Below, one piece after another: positions 35,579-44,191 of a DNA stretch of 64,000 bases (positions within the stretch are counted from its first letter, which is position 1; the number at the start of each line of letters is the position of its first letter). The stretch spans positions 124,001 to 188,000 of the forward strand of contig CANQHA010000002.1 of NCBI GenBank assembly GCA_947623585.1, read 5' to 3'. The position numbers and the translations under genes are program-made. The stretch is from an uncultured Clostridia bacterium. Lineage in GTDB: Bacteria > Bacillota > Clostridia > Oscillospirales > Ruminococcaceae. The notes under the pieces are model-generated. The model was not told where the DNA came from. It saw nothing but the letters and a program-made list of their open reading frames with translations, and ran no database searches.

Positions 35579-36247
35579 TCAAAGTCCGAGTTCGGCTTTC
35601 ATTTTTGCAAGCTCGTCGTCAACAGAAGTGGAGGAAGAGCTGTATTTGTCTACGAGGTCTTCGACGTCGTCCTTTTTAACGTTGAGCTCGGCTTCCGCCA
35701 TAGCCTTGTCGAACGCCTCGTCGGCCTTGGCTTCCATTCTGTCGAAAGCCTCCATCGAAGCCGAGGAATCCATTCCGGCGGTCATGTCGTTGATCTTGGA
35801 CTGAGCCTTTGCGGCGGCGCTTTTTGCCTTGATGTTGGCCTTGCGGTCCTCAAGCTCGCGAATATCCTCGACCAGCTTGTCATACATCTGACGCATTTTC
35901 TCGGCGTTGTCGTGCGCAAGGGTATAGGCGGCTTCTCTGTCGGCCAAATAGGCTTCGTGGCGCTGCTTTTCTGCGATCAGCTTTCTTGCGGCCTCCTCGT
36001 CTCCGGCTTTAAGAGCGTTCTGAGCGCTTTTTGCGGCCTTTTCGACCTTCTCCTGAGCTTCCTCGAGGCTGCGTTTTGCCTTAGTCTCGGCGGCAATCAC
36101 TCCCGCGGTCTCCTTCTTGACGTCGGCGAGGTTCTCGCGCAGGTCCAGAAGATACTGGTCAACCATTTTTGCGGGGTCCTCCGCCTTGTCGAGAAGCGCG
36201 TTGATGTTCGACTTCATAATGTCGGCAAATCTTGAAATAATACCCAT
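35579..36247 (-). CDS. PspA/IM30-family phage shock protein
   Basis: 222 residues, one long coiled coil (about 25-190). MGIISRFADIMKSNINALLDKAEDP is the typical amphipathic start that binds membranes, followed by DPAKMVDQYLLDLRENL. PspA-type proteins form polymers that support damaged membranes. It follows the Gly/Ser/His-rich membrane protein gene by 18 bases, so the two probably act together in envelope stress. Confidence 0.92.
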   Translation of the reverse strand: MGIISRFADIMKSNINALLDKAEDPAKMVDQYLLDLRENLADVKKETAGVIAAETKAKRSLEEAQEKVEKAAKSAQNALKAGDEEAARKLIAEKQRHEAYLADREAAYTLAHDNAEKMRQMYDKLVEDIRELEDRKANIKAKSAAAKAQSKINDMTAGMDSSASMEAFDRMEAKADEAFDKAMAEAELNVKKDDVEDLVDKYSSSSTSVDDELAKMKAELGL

Positions 36248-36265
36248 TTTTATCTTCCTTTCGGT

Positions 36266-37303
36266 TTATTCCAAAGGCGTTTCAAGGATCCTGCGCGTTT
36301 CTTCGTTGCGCTCCTGCTCCTGTTTACGCCGTTTGTTCATGATGATAATTATGACTGCGGCTATGACTATGACCAAAACGATTATAAGCACGATCTTTGC
36401 GATATCGTTTTTGGTGGTGGTTTTGGTCATGATCCTGTCGGCCGTGCGGTTAAAGGTGTTCGCGATGGCGTCCTCGGTGGTGGCGTCGCTGTACCATTCC
36501 TGATCGCAAATCGACCAGAAGATATCTACCGCTTCCGAGTCCATAACTCCGAGCGCCCGCGCCCCGCCCTCGTAATACATATATCCTACGTCGTCCGAGT
36601 ATTCTTCTTCAAAATAGAAGAACGCAAAGGTATAGTCGTTTGAGATATAGTTTTCGTAATAATCCGAGGCGAACCGTTCTTTCTGAGCGTCGGTGGTCAT
36701 CGCGGGGTCATAGGCGACGAGGCAGACATAGGGCTGAACGCCGGTCTTGTCATAGAATTCGCGGAGCTGCTTTTCAAGCCCCGATACCGAACCGTCCTCG
36801 CTTATCCAGCCTATCTCGTCAACAACGCAGTCGTTTGACCAAGCGGTGCCCTCCAACTTTTCGCGGTTATACGAGCTTTCGGGGACTTCGGACGAGACCT
36901 CATATTGCGGAGAAGCGCTTAGAGACGACATCAGCGCAACAAGTATCACGAGAATGATTATGACGACGACTGCGCCGACCGCGCAGCCCGAGCAGCCGAC
37001 CCCTCCGCAGCCGCTTCCAAGGGTGCTTCTTGCCGAGCCGCCCCCGCCGTTGTTTATTATTATCGGACCCGAAACTCTCGGAGCGGAGCGAAAAACGCTC
37101 GGCGAGACCCCGCCGAATCCCGAGCCGGAGCCTGATGTTGAAGCGGTGCTTCTCGTTGAAGAGGAGCTTCTCGAAGAACCCGCGCGGGAGGAACCGCCAA
37201 ACGACGCGCGATGCCCGCCTCCGCTGTGGCTCGACGAAATATGCCCGCCGCCGGACGAATGAAACCCGCCGGAGGAATGTCCTCCGCCGCCTGCTCTGCC
37301 CAT
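36266..37303 (-). CDS. Gly/Ser/His-rich membrane protein with TPM-like domain
   Basis: 345 residues. Residues 1-75 are almost only Gly, Ser, His, Arg and Thr (repeats such as GGFHSSGGGH, then RSSSSTRST). One membrane helix is at about 105-128, a domain resembling TPM_phosphatase follows (about 150-290: LEKQLREFYDKTGVQPYVCL, then MYYEGGARALGVM), then a second helix at about 300-320 and a basic tail. The low-complexity part is cytoplasmic if the middle domain is outside. Transcribed with pspA. Function unknown beyond a likely envelope role. Confidence 0.75.
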   Translation of the reverse strand: MGRAGGGGHSSGGFHSSGGGHISSSHSGGGHRASFGGSSRAGSSRSSSSTRSTASTSGSGSGFGGVSPSVFRSAPRVSGPIIINNGGGGSARSTLGSGCGGVGCSGCAVGAVVVIIILVILVALMSSLSASPQYEVSSEVPESSYNREKLEGTAWSNDCVVDEIGWISEDGSVSGLEKQLREFYDKTGVQPYVCLVAYDPAMTTDAQKERFASDYYENYISNDYTFAFFYFEEEYSDDVGYMYYEGGARALGVMDSEAVDIFWSICDQEWYSDATTEDAIANTFNRTADRIMTKTTTKNDIAKIVLIIVLVIVIAAVIIIIMNKRRKQEQERNEETRRILETPLE

Positions 37304-37355
37304 AGTTTACGCCCCTTTCGACTCAACTTCTGCATTTTATTGCTTTCATAGATTG

Positions 37356-37384
37356 AATATACCACAATTCCGCGAATTTGTCAA
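37356..37384 (-). promoter_or_regulatory. Promoter of the TPM-like gene and pspA
   Basis: Minus strand TTGACA (37384-37379), 17-base spacer, TATATT (37361-37356). Confidence 0.8.
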
Positions 37385-37445
37385 TAAATGAGGGGAAAGG
37401 CGCGGGGAAGTGCCGTGCGAGGGGCTTGCGGGTTGAGGGGGCGTT

Positions 37446-37542
37446 GCATTTGTCCCTCCCCATCAAACGTACGCCGGGGGGTGGGGTGGCTTAAAATAGT
37501 ATGAAATATTTTCCTCGGAAGAGGAAAATATTGAATTCCTTT
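37446..37542. repeat. PMR half-element C1
   Basis: Arm GGGGGGTGGGGTG, TTAAAATAGTATGAAAT, hairpin AATATTTTCCTC (37505-37516) GGAA GAGGAAAATATT (37521-37532), then GAATTCCTTT. The centre and left arm are absent. Confidence 0.75.
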
Positions 37543-37623
37543 AGCTCAGTTGCCGCAGGCGCAAACGTAATTTCACGGCTCGCTGTCTTATTTTTACCTT
37601 TGCCGCAGGCCGAGCTGACCGGT

Positions 37624-37843
37624 AAAAAGGTATTCATCTTCCCCGCTCACGCGGGTAAGAAGAATGCTATCGCTTATCACCCCACCCCCTCTACGTTACC
37701 TGCAGGCAGGAAAAATATCGAAGCCCCCTCCCCTTTGAGGGGCGGGGGCGGATTCGTGTTTCCATTCCGTAGGAAGTTTTGCGGGGGTGGGGTGTTTCAA
37801 AATAGCATTCCCATTTCCCGCTCGGGAAATGGGAATACCTTTT
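37624..37843. repeat. PMR element copy C2 (full)
   Basis: 220 bp. Left hairpin as in copy A (minus-strand loop GTGA). Centre GCCCCCTCCCC TTTGA GGGGCGGGGGC. Right hairpin ATTCCCATTTCCC / GGGAAATGGGAAT, loop GCTC, then ACCTTTT. Inner segment GTTACCTGCAGGCAGG resembles that of copy D. Nothing coding lies between 37304 and 38030. Confidence 0.85.
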
Positions 37844-37947
37844 AAGCAGTCAGTTCCGCCTCCGACAAACGTAAGTACAAACCCACAATCCCCCAGCTTA
37901 TCGCTGCGACGGCTACGCCCCCTTCCGCCCTCTCTCAAAATTCTCTC

Positions 37948-37975
37948 TTGACAAACCGGCGGAGGCGTGTATAAT
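37948..37975 (+). promoter_or_regulatory. pheB-hom promoter
   Basis: TTGACA (37948-37953), 16-base spacer, TATAAT (37970-37975). Confidence 0.85.
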
Positions 37976-38032
37976 TGTTTGTGAAGAAAATACATTTGTG
38001 TTCATGGCAAGCACTTAAAGGAGGCGGCTTTG

Positions 38033-38473
38033 TTGTCGGATAAGGAGTTTGTCGTCGTCAGCTCCGACGTTCTGCCCGAGGTGGTCCTCAAGGTTTTGGA
38101 GGCGAAAAGGCTTCTTGCGCAGGGCGTATGTCACACCTCGACCGAGGCGTGCCGGATCGTCGGCGTTTCGCGCAGCGCCTATTACAAATACAAGGATTCG
38201 GCGTTTATATACTCCGAAAAAATGGGCGAGAGGATCGTTACTTTTTGCATTGTTCTCAAAGACCGGGCGGGTCTTTTAGCAGAGGTGCTCAACGAATTTT
38301 ATATGCTTAACGCAAACATTCTCACTATAAATCAGAATATTCCGATAGATTCCGCCGCGACGGTGATGATCACCGCGCGGTTCAACAGCCCGTCGGACGA
38401 TCTTCGGGGAATGACCTCGGCGCTTTCAAAGATCGACGGCGTTGCGAGCGTCAGGATAATCTCGGGAAAATGA
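38033..38473 (+). CDS. pheB: PheB-like ACT domain protein
   Basis: 146 residues. VVVSSDVLPEVVLKVLEAKRLL, then a helix-turn-helix-like SRSAYYKYKDSAF, then a C-terminal ACT domain (IVTFCIVLKDRAGLLAEVLNEF) match the PheB family, which probably senses an amino acid. Two TTG codons (38030, 38033) follow AAAGGAGG; the second has the better spacing. It lies just upstream of homoserine dehydrogenase, as in many Firmicutes. Confidence 0.85.
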   Translation: MSDKEFVVVSSDVLPEVVLKVLEAKRLLAQGVCHTSTEACRIVGVSRSAYYKYKDSAFIYSEKMGERIVTFCIVLKDRAGLLAEVLNEFYMLNANILTINQNIPIDSAATVMITARFNSPSDDLRGMTSALSKIDGVASVRIISGK

Positions 38474-38493
38474 CCAAAGAAAGGAAGAAAACG

Positions 38494-39738
38494 ATGCCTA
38501 TCTCAAAAATAGCAGTCATAGGCTTCGGCGTTGTCGGAAGCGGCGCCGTTGAGCTGTTCTATAAAAATAAGGAGCTTATCGAGAAGCGCAGCGGGAGAAA
38601 AATGGATATCAAATGGATATGTGATCTCCGCGATTTTCCTGGAAGCCCCTTCGCCGACAAATTCACCAAGAATTTCGACGACATCTTAAACGACCCCGAA
38701 ATAACCGTCGCGGCCGAGATGATAGGCGGCAAGACTCTCGCCTATGACTATACCAAAAAGCTGCTTTCAAGGGGCGTCAGCGTTGTGACCTCAAACAAGG
38801 AGCTTGTGGCGTATCACGGCGCCGAGCTCATCAAGCTGGCGAAAGAAAATAAGTGCAATTATTTCTTCGAGGCCTCCGTCGGCGGAGGAATACCCATTAT
38901 CCGCCCGCTTCATCAGTGCCTCGCTGCAAACCGCATCGAAAGGATATCGGGCATTCTCAACGGCACCACTAATTTTATTCTCACAAAGATGATATACGAT
39001 CACGTCGCCTTTGACGAGGCGCTCGCCGAAGCTCAGCGGCTCGGCTATGCCGAAAGCGACCCCTCCGCCGACATCGACGGCGCCGACGCTTGCCGCAAGC
39101 TCTGCATTTTGGGCTCGCTCGCTTTCGGAAAGCATATCTATCCGGAATATGTTCACTGCTCCGGTATCAGACAGATAACCCTCGACGACGTTGAATACGC
39201 CGAGACCGCGGGCTATGCCGTCAAGCTGATAGGACTTATCGACAGGACTGAAAAGGGTCTTGTTGCAACGGTATGCCCGAGGCTTGTCAGCGTAAACAAT
39301 CCGCTTTCGGGCGTAAACGACGTCTACAACGCGATAATGGTTCGGGGCGACGGCGTCGGCGACACGCTGTTTTACGGCAGGGGAGCCGGCAAAGAGGCCA
39401 CAGCCTCGGCGGTCGTCGCTGATATCATCGACGCCGTTAAGCACGAAAACGCCGATATCGCTTCTCTGACATGGGAGGACAGCACCGACCGCGATTTCAT
39501 CGCGCCCTATAAATCTGCCGACGTCAGGGTATACGTCAGGGTCAAGTGCAACGACGCCGACAGCCTCAAGGGGCTTATAACCCAGTTCTTCGGCTACGTC
39601 GATTTTATCCCGAGAAAGCAGCGCTCGCAAAACGAGCTTGCGTTCATCACCCCGCTCATCGAGGAATATCAGATAAACAAAAAGCTGGCGCTTCTCTCCG
39701 AGCACGCGGATATCATGAAGAGGATAAGGCTGCTGTGA
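38494..39738 (+). CDS. hom: Homoserine dehydrogenase
   Basis: 414 residues. It reduces aspartate semialdehyde to homoserine. GFGVVGSGAVEL is the nucleotide loop; GILNGTTNFILT and AQRLGYAESDPSADIDGADA are the catalytic signatures, and a C-terminal ACT domain (from about 330) suggests threonine feedback. The ATG at 38494 has GAAAGGAAG six bases upstream; an ATG at 38470 overlapping the pheB stop is weaker. thrB and thrC are not in the window. Confidence 0.94.
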   Translation: MPISKIAVIGFGVVGSGAVELFYKNKELIEKRSGRKMDIKWICDLRDFPGSPFADKFTKNFDDILNDPEITVAAEMIGGKTLAYDYTKKLLSRGVSVVTSNKELVAYHGAELIKLAKENKCNYFFEASVGGGIPIIRPLHQCLAANRIERISGILNGTTNFILTKMIYDHVAFDEALAEAQRLGYAESDPSADIDGADACRKLCILGSLAFGKHIYPEYVHCSGIRQITLDDVEYAETAGYAVKLIGLIDRTEKGLVATVCPRLVSVNNPLSGVNDVYNAIMVRGDGVGDTLFYGRGAGKEATASAVVADIIDAVKHENADIASLTWEDSTDRDFIAPYKSADVRVYVRVKCNDADSLKGLITQFFGYVDFIPRKQRSQNELAFITPLIEEYQINKKLALLSEHADIMKRIRLL

Positions 39739-39821
39739 GGGGGAAAGAATTTGTTTTGAGCACTTTTTAGGGTACTCCCGGCTTTTAGTGGATCCCCGGC
39801 GAGTAATACGACGCTTTGTTT

Positions 39822-40034
39822 AGGGGACGCCCTCTCTTGCAGGTCTCAACGATGCTCTCACTTTCTGCGGGCAGATTATTTTTGCCGGCATCGTTTCGCG
39901 AAGGCTTGCGCCTTCGCCCAAAATGGCAGCAATACCCTGTCCACCTGATTGTTTGTGATTGCCCCCTCAACCCCCGCAAGCCTTTTGCAAAAGGCTTGAC
40001 CGAAAACTTTTAATTTTACGCGCTCGGAGAGGAT
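39822..40034 (+). repeat. R repeat copy 2
   Basis: From 39848 to 40034 it matches the copy at 42088-42331: GATTATTTTTGCCGGCATCG, CGAAGGCTTGCGCCTTCG, GCAATACCCTGTCCA, AAGCCTTTTGCAAAAGGCTT, GACCGAAAACTTTTAATTTT and CGGAGAGGATAC. It ends 13 bases before the -35 box of the antiporter promoter. Confidence 0.85.
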
Positions 40035-40047
40035 ACACTTCCCCCCC

Positions 40048-40076
40048 TTGACAAATCCCCCAGAATTGAGTATATT
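40048..40076 (+). promoter_or_regulatory. Promoter of the riboswitch-antiporter transcript
   Basis: TTGACA (40048-40053), 17-base spacer, TATATT (40071-40076). The expected start is at the first base of the riboswitch. Confidence 0.85.
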
Positions 40077-40083
40077 ATTTACT

Positions 40084-40217
40084 GATAAGGGAGTAATTGG
40101 CGCTTTTGCGTTACCCTGCCAACAATCGCGGCGCGCCCGAAAGGGCTGGCGTCTGGCACGGTTCTAAACAATGAGACTTATCCGAAGCGTTTTGCGCACG
40201 GATAGGTCTTTATTTTT
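40084..40217 (+). promoter_or_regulatory. yybP-ykoY-like (Mn2+) riboswitch with overlapping terminator
   Basis: The closing stem P1 is GATAAG (40084-40089) with CTTATC (40177-40182); GGGAGTAAT follows the 5' arm and AATGAGA precedes the 3' arm, as in the yybP-ykoY consensus, with TCTGGCA in the second conserved part. The 3' P1 arm also belongs to a second hairpin, TATCCG (40179-40184) / CGGATA (40199-40204), followed by a T-run. P1 formed by bound metal would block this terminator, so Mn2+ should switch the gene on. The antiporter gene downstream fits. Confidence 0.78.
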
Positions 40218-40252
40218 TGGGCTCCCAATCCGATAAAAAGAGGTATGAAACA

Positions 40253-41197
40253 ATGTCAATCTGGATCGATCTTCTTCTGTTCGCGGTCGGTATCGTTCTT
40301 ATCGTGAAGGGCGGCGATTTCTTCGTCGATTCCGCTTCATACATCGCAGAGATTTCCGGCATACCGAAATTCATCGTCGGCGCGACGATAGTTTCTCTTG
40401 CGACCACCATGCCCGAGATGATAGTTTCGGTAATGGCCGCCGCTCAGGGAAAATATGACATGGCGGTCGGAAACGCCGTCGGCTCGGTGACCGCAAACAC
40501 CGGTCTGATACTTTCAGTCGGAATAATTTTCATGACGATAGCGGTAACTCGGAAAAAATATCTCGTCAAGGGGATTTTGCTCATCGCCGCGGTCTCGACG
40601 GTCTGGCTCGGCTGCCTTTCGGGAAAGCTGTCGGTTGTTGCAAGCGTTGTGCTCCTTGCCGTTTTCGCGGCGTTCGTCGCCGAGAACGTCCGCTCGGCAA
40701 AAAGCGATATGAGCGGTTCTGACGAGCGCCCCAAGGTCGAGAAAAAGGAGCTTATAATAAAGATTGTTCTTTTCGTTGTCGGAGCAGTTATGCTCGTCGT
40801 GGGTTCCGATCTTTTGGTCGATCACGGCTCAAACATCGCCGCTTTCCTGCACGTCCCCGAGGGAATCATCGCGGTGACGATGGTGGCGATAGGCACCTCG
40901 CTGCCCGAGCTTGTTACGACTATAACCGCGATAGTGAAAAAGCAGTCGGGTCTTTCCGCCGGAAACGTCATCGGCGCGAACATAATAGATTTAACGCTGA
41001 TACTTCCGCTCAGCTCGCTCGTTTCGCGGGGTCAGCTCACGATAAGCCGTCAGGGGCTCGTATATGATATGCCCGCCTGCCTGATACTCGTTTTGATAGC
41101 CATGGTGCCGACGCTTATAACCGAGAAGTTCAGAAAATGGCAGGGCGCCGCAATGCTCGCGGCATACGCCGTCTATCTTTTCCTTGTGATGAGATAA
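40253..41197 (+). CDS. Na+/Ca2+-exchanger family cation antiporter
   Basis: 314 residues with about ten membrane helices in two homologous halves. The alpha-repeats are GATIVSLATTMPEMIVSVMA / GNAVGSVTANTGLIL and MVAIGTSLPELVTTITA / GNVIGANIIDLTLIL. The family (YrbG-like) exchanges Ca2+ or other divalent ions for Na+ or H+. The leader upstream resembles an Mn2+ riboswitch, so manganese export is likely. The ATG follows AAAGAGGTATGAAACA. Confidence 0.9.
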   Translation: MSIWIDLLLFAVGIVLIVKGGDFFVDSASYIAEISGIPKFIVGATIVSLATTMPEMIVSVMAAAQGKYDMAVGNAVGSVTANTGLILSVGIIFMTIAVTRKKYLVKGILLIAAVSTVWLGCLSGKLSVVASVVLLAVFAAFVAENVRSAKSDMSGSDERPKVEKKELIIKIVLFVVGAVMLVVGSDLLVDHGSNIAAFLHVPEGIIAVTMVAIGTSLPELVTTITAIVKKQSGLSAGNVIGANIIDLTLILPLSSLVSRGQLTISRQGLVYDMPACLILVLIAMVPTLITEKFRKWQGAAMLAAYAVYLFLVMR

Positions 41198-41201
41198 AAA
41201 A

Positions 41202-41236
41202 AGCCCGAAGGCAAAGCGCTTTCGGGCTGATTTTTT
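41202..41236. terminator. Bidirectional terminator between antiporter and tcdA
   Basis: AGCCCGAA (41202-41209) pairs with TTCGGGCT (41221-41228), A-run before, T-run after. Confidence 0.85.
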
Positions 41237-41244
41237 GTGATGTT

Positions 41245-41967
41245 TCATACCCCCGCGAGGTCTTTGATGACCTCCCCGGCAATAATGAGGCCAGCCGCAG
41301 CCGGAACAAAGGCGCAGCTTGCCGGCGGCAGCTTTTTTATGCCCTCTTCCGAGCAGTCTTCGGCGGCGATCCTGTCCGGCTCGATCGGCTGCTCCTTCGA
41401 GTAAAGCACTTTAAGGCTTTTTATTCCGCGCTTTCTGAGCTCATATCTCATCACCCTTGCAAGCGGGCAGACCGAGGTCTCATAGATGTCGGCGATCTCA
41501 AGGGCGGTCGGGTCCAGCTTGTTGCCGGTGCCCATCGAGCTTATAACCCGCGTGCCTGCGGCCTTTGCGGCTTCAATTATTAGCAGCTTTGCGGAAACGG
41601 TATCTACGGCGTCTATAACGTAATTGTATGCCGAAAAATCAAATTCGCCGATGTTTTCTTTGCAGACGAAAATCGGGTAGGTTCTGACTTTACATTCGGG
41701 GTTTATGTCCAAAACGCGGGCTTTTTCGGCGTCTGTTTTAAGCTGCCCGAGGGTCGATTCCGCGGCGATAATCTGGCGGTTGATGTTTGTGAGCGATACC
41801 CTGTCGCTGTCGATAAGGTCTATCTCGCCTATTCCCGAGCGGGCGAGCGCCTCTACCGCATATCCGCCCACCCCGCCGACGCCGAAAACGGCGACCCGCG
41901 AGCTTTTCAGCTTTTTTAAGGCTTCGCTTCCGAAAAGCATTTCGGTTCTTGAAAAACGGTTGAGCAT
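41245..41967 (-). CDS. tcdA: tRNA threonylcarbamoyladenosine dehydratase
   Basis: 240 residues of the E1/ThiF fold. VFGVGGVGGYAVEALARSGI is the nucleotide loop, LTNINRQIIA the catalytic Arg region. It cyclises t6A37 of ANN-decoding tRNAs with ATP. The ATG chosen follows TCAGGAGGTTCAA; the longer frame to 42024 adds 19 unrelated residues. Single gene. Confidence 0.9.
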   Translation of the reverse strand: MLNRFSRTEMLFGSEALKKLKSSRVAVFGVGGVGGYAVEALARSGIGEIDLIDSDRVSLTNINRQIIAAESTLGQLKTDAEKARVLDINPECKVRTYPIFVCKENIGEFDFSAYNYVIDAVDTVSAKLLIIEAAKAAGTRVISSMGTGNKLDPTALEIADIYETSVCPLARVMRYELRKRGIKSLKVLYSKEQPIEPDRIAAEDCSEEGIKKLPPASCAFVPAAAGLIIAGEVIKDLAGV

Positions 41968-42087
41968 TTGAACCTCCTGAAAATTTTTCAAGCAAAGTAT
42001 AACGCCGATGAGATTGTTTGTCAATACGGATTGAAAATTGCAAGTGTTTAAGCCGAGTGTGATTTATGGGAGACACCGGCGAGGGTG

Positions 42088-42331
42088 CAACGATGCTTGT
42101 ACTTTCTGCGGGAAGATTATTTTTGCCGGCATCGTTTCGCGAAGGCTTGCGCCTTCGCCCGAAATGGCGGCAATACCCTGTCCAACGGATTGTTTTGCCT
42201 ACCCTCCTGCGCTTCGCTTCGCAGGGAGTTCCGCTTCTGCGGAAGCGGCGGGGGTTTCACCACTCGACCCTGACAAGCCTTTTGAAAAAGGCTTGACCGA
42301 AAACTTTTAATTTTAGTGTTCGGAGAGGATA
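42088..42331 (+). repeat. R repeat copy 3
   Basis: Same order of blocks as copy 2 but with an extra segment at about 42197-42270 that adds hairpins CCTGCG/CGCAGG and CCGCTTCTGCGGAAGCGG. It ends CGGAGAGGATACC, five bases before the -35 box of the next promoter. Confidence 0.85.
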
Positions 42332-42335
42332 CCCC

Positions 42336-42364
42336 TTGAAATCTTCTGCCCAATGATGTAAAAT
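42336..42364 (+). promoter_or_regulatory. Promoter of the YczE-like gene
   Basis: TTGAAA (42336-42341), 17-base spacer, TAAAAT (42359-42364). Confidence 0.65.
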
Positions 42365-42386
42365 ATTGCCCGAGGGGTGTGATCTG

Positions 42387-43070
42387 TTGAAAAAGTTTTC
42401 AAGCGAGCTGGCATATTTTTTGGGGATAGCGCTTTTGGCGCTCGGCACGGCGCTTATCGTCAGAGCCGATTTCGGCGTGTCGATGGTCGTCGCTCCGGCG
42501 TATCTTATGCACCTCAAGGTCTCCGAGCTGCTGCCGTTTTTCAGCTTCGGCATGGCCGAGTATACGTTTCAGGCGATGCTGCTCGTTTTAATGTGCCTTA
42601 TTCTCCGTAAATTTCGGGCTTACTATCTTTTTTCTTTCGTGACCGCGGTTGTCTACGGCTTCGTGCTCGACCTTTTTACGCCTTTGGTCTCGCTTCTGCC
42701 GGCGGCTTCGCTTTTTCCGAGGATCGTTGAATTCGCGTTCGGAATATTCTTCTCGGCTTCGGCGATAGCGCTTCTTTTTCACAGCTATATCCCGCCCGAG
42801 GTCTATGAGCTTTTCGTCAAAGAGTTCTCCGAGCGCTTCGGGTTCGATCTCGGTCGGGTGAAGATATGCTATGACCTGATAAGCTGCGGCGCCGCGGCGA
42901 TAATGTCGCTCGTCTTTTTCGGCGGCTTTAGGGGGATAGGCGTCGGAACGGTGGTAACTGCGCTTATAAACGGCGTTCTGATAGGAAAATTTTCAAAGCT
43001 GCTCGAAAAGAAATTCAGCTTTGAGGATTCGACGGGGCTAAGAAAATACCTCGGCGAAAAAAATAAATAA
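42387..43070 (+). CDS. YczE/YitT-like membrane protein
   Basis: 227 residues with about five membrane helices. LAYFLGIALLALGTALIVRADFGVS at the start and GGFRGIGVGTVVTALINGVLIG near the end are typical of the YczE/YyaS/YitT group, whose transport role is unproven. The start is a TTG behind GAGGGGTGTGATCTG. Single gene. Confidence 0.8.
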   Translation: MKKFSSELAYFLGIALLALGTALIVRADFGVSMVVAPAYLMHLKVSELLPFFSFGMAEYTFQAMLLVLMCLILRKFRAYYLFSFVTAVVYGFVLDLFTPLVSLLPAASLFPRIVEFAFGIFFSASAIALLFHSYIPPEVYELFVKEFSERFGFDLGRVKICYDLISCGAAAIMSLVFFGGFRGIGVGTVVTALINGVLIGKFSKLLEKKFSFEDSTGLRKYLGEKNK

Positions 43071-43086
43071 AAACAAACAAGAAAAA

Positions 43087-43116
43087 TGCCGCCCGAAAAA
43101 CCGGACGGCAAAAATT
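43087..43116. terminator. Bidirectional terminator between yczE-like gene and ppa
   Basis: TGCCGCCCG (43087-43095) pairs with CGGACGGCA (43102-43110) with one mismatch; T-run on each strand. Confidence 0.8.
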
Positions 43117-43647
43117 TTATTTGCAATAGTTTTCTATGTATCCCGCGAGCGCCTTGCGAATGACGTCCTTTGCCTTTTCGGCTCCATCGACCTCTTTGAC
43201 GGCGGTCTCTTTTCCCTCAAGCTCTTTATAGACCCTGAAGAAGTGCGACATCTCGTCGTGAATATGCGGCGGAAGCTGATTGATGTCGGTGTAGCTGTTA
43301 TAGGTCGGGTCGTTGAAGGGTATGGCGACGATCTTCTCGTCGTTTCTGCCGTTGTCTATCATCGTGAGAACGCCGATGGGGTAGCACTTTACAAGGGTCA
43401 TCGGGCGGATAGGTTCGGAGCAAAGCACCAAAACGTCGAGCGGGTCGAGGTCGTCGGCAAAGGTGCGGGGTATAAAACCGTAGTTGGCGGGGTAGTGCGT
43501 CGAGGTATAAAGAATCCTGTCAAGCCTGAGTATACCTGTCTCCTTATCGAGCTCATATTTGCACTTTTCGCCCTTGGCGATCTCAATTACCGCTTCAAAG
43601 CAGTCCGCGGTGATTCTTTTCGGGTTAATGTCATGCCAAATGTTCAT
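43117..43647 (-). CDS. ppa: Inorganic pyrophosphatase
   Basis: 176 residues, family I soluble type. KYELDKETGILRLDR, YPANYGFIPRT and DDLDPLDVLVL (three metal-binding Asp) are the active-site signatures. It hydrolyses pyrophosphate in the cytoplasm. Ends with IENYCK. Single gene with its own promoter. Confidence 0.95.
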   Translation of the reverse strand: MNIWHDINPKRITADCFEAVIEIAKGEKCKYELDKETGILRLDRILYTSTHYPANYGFIPRTFADDLDPLDVLVLCSEPIRPMTLVKCYPIGVLTMIDNGRNDEKIVAIPFNDPTYNSYTDINQLPPHIHDEMSHFFRVYKELEGKETAVKEVDGAEKAKDVIRKALAGYIENYCK

Positions 43648-43681
43648 ATTTTTGCCTCCTCGGTTTTTATGTGTTTAGAAC

Positions 43682-43710
43682 ATAATAGCACATAAATCTG
43701 CGGATTTCAA
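43682..43710 (-). promoter_or_regulatory. ppa promoter
   Basis: Minus strand TTGAAA (43710-43705), 17-base spacer, TATTAT (43687-43682). Confidence 0.75.
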
Positions 43711-43784
43711 GTGGTTTGGGGAAATGGGCGAAAATATAAGAGAGAGCATGGAAAGGTGTGAAAAGCGCCCGACATTTGCGGGGT

Positions 43785-44008
43785 AAAAAGGTATCCATAT
43801 TTTCCTCCGCCGGAAAATATGGATGCTATCGTTTATCACCCCACCCCCAACGTACTACCTGTGGGCAGGAAAGATATCGAAGCCCCCGCCCCTCGAGGGG
43901 CGGGGGCGGTTGCTTTGTTACCTTTTAGACAAACGTACTGCGGGGGTGGGGTGATTTAAAATAGCATGAAATCACTCCCTCGAAAGAGGGAGCGATTGAA
44001 TACCTTTT
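43785..44008. repeat. PMR element copy D (full)
   Basis: 224 bp. Left hairpin ATCCATATTTTCC / GGAAAATATGGAT, the same stem as B1 but reversed. Centre GCCCCCGCCCC TCGA GGGGCGGGGGC. Right hairpin AATCACTCCCTC / GAGGGAGCGATT, loop GAAA, same family as copy A with one G-T pair. The tail to about 44080 resembles that of copy E (CCGTCAGCTTTGCGCTG). Confidence 0.85.
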
Positions 44009-44168
44009 AACCGCTCGGTAGGAGCTTTCAACAAACGCAGGTATAAGGCCGCAAACCGTCAGCTTTGCGCTGCAACGGCGGCACAACAGCGAGAAAAATG
44101 AATACCTTCCCCCACATCAGCAACCCCGCCTCTGTTTCCGTTAGAACGGCTCCCTTTCTCCAACAAAA

Positions 44169-44189
44169 AGCGCCGCGTTAAGCGGCGCT
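44169..44189 (-). terminator. tRNA-Val terminator
   Basis: AGCGCCGC (44169-44176) GTTAA GCGGCGCT (44182-44189); CTTTTT follows on the minus strand. Confidence 0.85.
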
Positions 44190-44191
44190 CA

